64,000 bases of DNA. Source: Sphingobacteriales bacterium 46-32 (GTDB taxonomy: Bacteria > Bacteroidota > Bacteroidia > Chitinophagales > Chitinophagaceae). Location of the stretch: NCBI GenBank assembly GCA_001898485.1, contig MKTY01000020.1:992001-1056000 (forward strand), written 5' to 3'. The stretch's first letter is position 1. Each line of letters begins with the position of its first letter. Made by a program: the position numbers and the translations under genes. Positions 61,548-64,000 of this stretch are shown here, one piece after another. The notes under the pieces are model-generated. The model worked only from the letters and a program-made list of their open reading frames with translations, ran no database searches and was not told the origin of the DNA.

Positions 61548-63812
61548 TTACATGCCGTATTCGCTCAAAAACTTGATCCGCATGATTTTCAACTGTTCCC
61601 AGTTAAAATTGTGCTCAGAAAGCTCTTCCTGGGCTACCTGCAATGAGGAGGTATCACATCCTTTAAAATATTCGATGATTTCGTCCTGCTCGGTCTCGTC
61701 CAGCATTTCGTCTATCGCATAATCGAGATTAAGCTTGGTGCCACTGGCCGCAATAGTCTCCATCTCCTCCAGCATCTCATCCATACGCCATCCTTTATTA
61801 CGTGCGATAGTTTCGAGGCTTACTTTTTTATCGGTATTCTGAATGATATATACTTTATTCCCGCTTTTATTCACCACGCTTTTCATCACAAAATCATCGG
61901 GCTTCACTATATTATTATCTTCTACATAACGCGCAACCATTTCAACAAATGGCTTACCATAGCGAATTGCCTTGCCTTTACTAACGCCCTGGCACTTTTC
62001 CAGATCGGCAACAGTAGTTGGATAGAGCGTTGCCATATCCTGCAGCGATGTTTCCAGGAAAATCACAAAAGGCGGCAGGTTCTTCTTCTTTGCCTCTTTC
62101 TGACGAAGCTCCTTTAGCATTTCAAAGAGCTTTTCATCTGTAGCCCCTCCGGAGCTGGCTTCTGTACCTTCCTCATCATCGGCATTGGCCTCTTCGTAAA
62201 GATTATTCAGTACTATCTTAAACGATTTGGGCTTTTTCAGAAATGCCTCTCCCTTCTTTGTAAACTTCAATACACCATACTCCTCTATATCCTTACTCAG
62301 CAAACCTTCCAGCAGCATCTGCCGTATCAGAGAATTCCAGAAATGTGACTCCTTATCATTTCCACTGGCAAATACATCCAGCCCTTCGTGGCGGAACATT
62401 TGTATCTGTGGAGTGAGCTTACCGCCTATTATTTGTACCACATATTCTGTAGCAAATCGTTCATCCAGTGCGCGAATGGCTTTCAATACAACCACCGCAT
62501 CCTCCTTGGCCTCTATTTTCTCCTTCGGATGCTTACAGTTATCACACTCACCACAGTTTTCTTTCTCGTACTCTTCGCCAAAATAACTCATCAATACCTT
62601 ACGGCGACAGACTCCGGCTTCGGCAAACGCAACGGTTTCATTGATCAGCTGGGCACCAACTTCACGCTCACTAAGCGGCTTGTCGCGCATAAGGTGTTCC
62701 AGCTTGCTTACATCTTTGTGTGAATAATAAAGAATACAGCGGCCTTCCAGTCCATCGCGACCAGCGCGACCGGTTTCCTGGTAATAGTTCTCGATCGACT
62801 TGGGTATATTGTAATGAATTACAAACCGGATATCCGGTTTATCTATTCCCATACCAAATGCTATAGTGGCACATATAACCTGCACTTCTTCATTGAGGAA
62901 AAGGTCCTGGCGTTCGGCCCGCAGTTTACTGTCAAGACCCGCATGATAGGCTACAGATTTAATACCGTTTGCATTCAGCAGGTCAGCCATTTCCTCTGTG
63001 GTCTTCCGGTTGAGCGTATATATAATACCACTCTTACCCGCCATTCCTTTTATAACCCGCACAATACTCTCATCTGTCTGTGCCTTTTTTATTTTGGGTA
63101 AGACTTCGTAATAAAGATTGGGGCGGTTAAAAGAAGATATAAAAATATTGGGGCTACGCAGATCCAGATTCTTTACGATATCGCTCTGTACCTTTGGAGT
63201 AGCGGTGGCAGTAAGGGCAATAACCGGTATATCTGGATTGATCTGAACCATCATTTCTCTTAACCGGCGGTACTCTGGTCTGAAGTCGTGTCCCCACTCA
63301 GAAATACAGTGTGCCTCGTCTACAGCAAAAAAAGAAATTTTAAGGTCGGAGAAGAACTCCAGGTTTTCCTGCTTGGTCAGTGTTTCGGGCGCCACGTACA
63401 ACATCTTTGTTTTACCCGTCAGCAGGTCGTCATGTACTTCCTTTATTTCCTTTTTGGTAAGGGTGGAATTCAGAAAGTGAGCGACCTCGTCATTACTGCT
63501 ATAACTACGCACCAGGTCAACCTGATTTTTCATCAGTGCGATAAGTGGAGAAACGATGATCGCAACACCCTCACTCACCATGGCCGGTAGTTGATAGCAA
63601 AGACTTTTGCCGCCACCGGTAGGCATGATCACAAATGTATCATGACCTGCCAGCAGGGATTCTATGACCTTCTCCTGCGTACCTTTAAACTTATCAAACC
63701 CAAAATACTCCTGTAATTTTTCGTGCAGATCGAAACGAGTTTTACCAGAATCAGATTCCTTAACCTTTGCCGGCTTACGTGAGCCGGATTTTTTGACTGT
63801 AGATGTTGCCAT
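61548..63812 (-). CDS. recQ: ATP-dependent DNA helicase RecQ
   Basis: 754 aa, longer than the 610 of E. coli. Basic N-terminal tail, then SF2 motifs: MPTGGGKSLCYQLPA (I), FFAVDEAHCISEWGHDFRPE (II with the aromatic loop), ALTATATP (III) and QETGRAGRDG (VI). The RecQ zinc domain has CRRKVLMSYFGEEYEKENCG and CDNC. An HRDC domain lies near residues 575-655 (NLPPFVIFLETSLQDMATLY). A C-terminal extension of about 100 residues is the extra length. It is a 3'-5' helicase in recombination and replication-fork repair. The gene starts close to the window edge. Confidence 0.94.
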   Translation of the reverse strand: MATSTVKKSGSRKPAKVKESDSGKTRFDLHEKLQEYFGFDKFKGTQEKVIESLLAGHDTFVIMPTGGGKSLCYQLPAMVSEGVAIIVSPLIALMKNQVDLVRSYSSNDEVAHFLNSTLTKKEIKEVHDDLLTGKTKMLYVAPETLTKQENLEFFSDLKISFFAVDEAHCISEWGHDFRPEYRRLREMMVQINPDIPVIALTATATPKVQSDIVKNLDLRSPNIFISSFNRPNLYYEVLPKIKKAQTDESIVRVIKGMAGKSGIIYTLNRKTTEEMADLLNANGIKSVAYHAGLDSKLRAERQDLFLNEEVQVICATIAFGMGIDKPDIRFVIHYNIPKSIENYYQETGRAGRDGLEGRCILYYSHKDVSKLEHLMRDKPLSEREVGAQLINETVAFAEAGVCRRKVLMSYFGEEYEKENCGECDNCKHPKEKIEAKEDAVVVLKAIRALDERFATEYVVQIIGGKLTPQIQMFRHEGLDVFASGNDKESHFWNSLIRQMLLEGLLSKDIEEYGVLKFTKKGEAFLKKPKSFKIVLNNLYEEANADDEEGTEASSGGATDEKLFEMLKELRQKEAKKKNLPPFVIFLETSLQDMATLYPTTVADLEKCQGVSKGKAIRYGKPFVEMVARYVEDNNIVKPDDFVMKSVVNKSGNKVYIIQNTDKKVSLETIARNKGWRMDEMLEEMETIAASGTKLNLDYAIDEMLDETEQDEIIEYFKGCDTSSLQVAQEELSEHNFNWEQLKIMRIKFLSEYGM

Positions 63813-64000
63813 TATTCATTTATTACTCTACCGCCGGCAATACAGCCGGTATCTCCACCTGCGCCTGTGCTCATTAAGATACTCATTTTATTGCTGTTTC
63901 CCAGCATATTAATGAATATACATCTCAAGAATGGTCCCCACCGGACCCTAATGACGTCGCAGCAATCCTTCGCACTAGCTAATCAGTGGTAAAAAGAGGA
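63813..64000. other. Window end, nothing supported
   Basis: The last 188 nt, upstream of recQ, show no clear promoter element, RNA or start of another gene. Confidence 0.5.

Overview
The window looks like a chromosomal segment of a Bacteroidota bacterium, most likely from the Chitinophagaceae or a close relative. The signs are lineage-typical families (GLPGLI protein, CarboxypepD_reg plus beta-barrel outer membrane proteins, DUF4421, IPExxxVDY-type protein), futalosine-route menaquinone synthesis (mqnC), a Rho with a long disordered insert, and repeated TAnnTTTG promoter -7 elements close to start codons. I see no phage, insertion sequence, CRISPR or rRNA operon. Gene calls rest on motif recognition only; no database search was run.

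Layout. 0-9.8 kb: two tandem DUF4421 genes, a holin-like membrane protein, an M16 peptidase pair, an aspartyl protease with PDZ domain, mqnC, a DUF3817 protein, nagA and a small membrane protein. 9.9-15.7 kb: a histidine kinase/response regulator pair divergent from a GLPGLI gene, then an OmpA-like and a Qnr-like pentapeptide protein. 15.8-26.1 kb: a copper cluster (HMA-AraC regulator, copA, copZ) downstream of two large outer membrane beta-barrel proteins. 26.3-35.4 kb: a SNF2 helicase, comB, an SRPBCC protein, gcvT, a PspC protein and its PadR regulator. 35.7-43.5 kb: ExbD, a universal stress protein, asnS, rho, two secreted proteins, a pterin dehydratase and an IPExxxVDY-type protein. 43.5-52.5 kb: an M28 peptidase, feoB, a beta-lactamase-like serine hydrolase, an M20 amidohydrolase, chrA, nadD, feoA and ybeY. 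52.5-53.8 kb: a nine-unit palindromic array followed by four evenly spaced parS-like sites before mnmG. 55.7-58.7 kb: a three-gene operon of SET-domain and ATP-grasp proteins. 58.9-63.8 kb: small membrane and secreted proteins, tRNA-Phe with a tandem terminator array, and recQ.

Most notable points. (1) The SET / ATP-grasp / ATP-grasp-SET operon is the best candidate for an undescribed system: it suggests a peptide or protein modification pathway joining amino-acid ligation to lysine-type methylation. (2) A long direct-repeat operator occurs in identical geometry upstream of the GLPGLI gene and of one outer membrane protein gene (21 nt to the -7 element, 22 nt from there to the ATG). It ties both to the nearby two-component system. 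(3) Four parS-like sites beside mnmG suggest a chromosome-partition centromere. (4) A perfect inverted repeat encloses the -33 element of the padR-pspC promoter. (5) Two non-coding tandem arrays with nearly the same period (about 106 and 108 bp) flank mnmG and tRNA-Phe.
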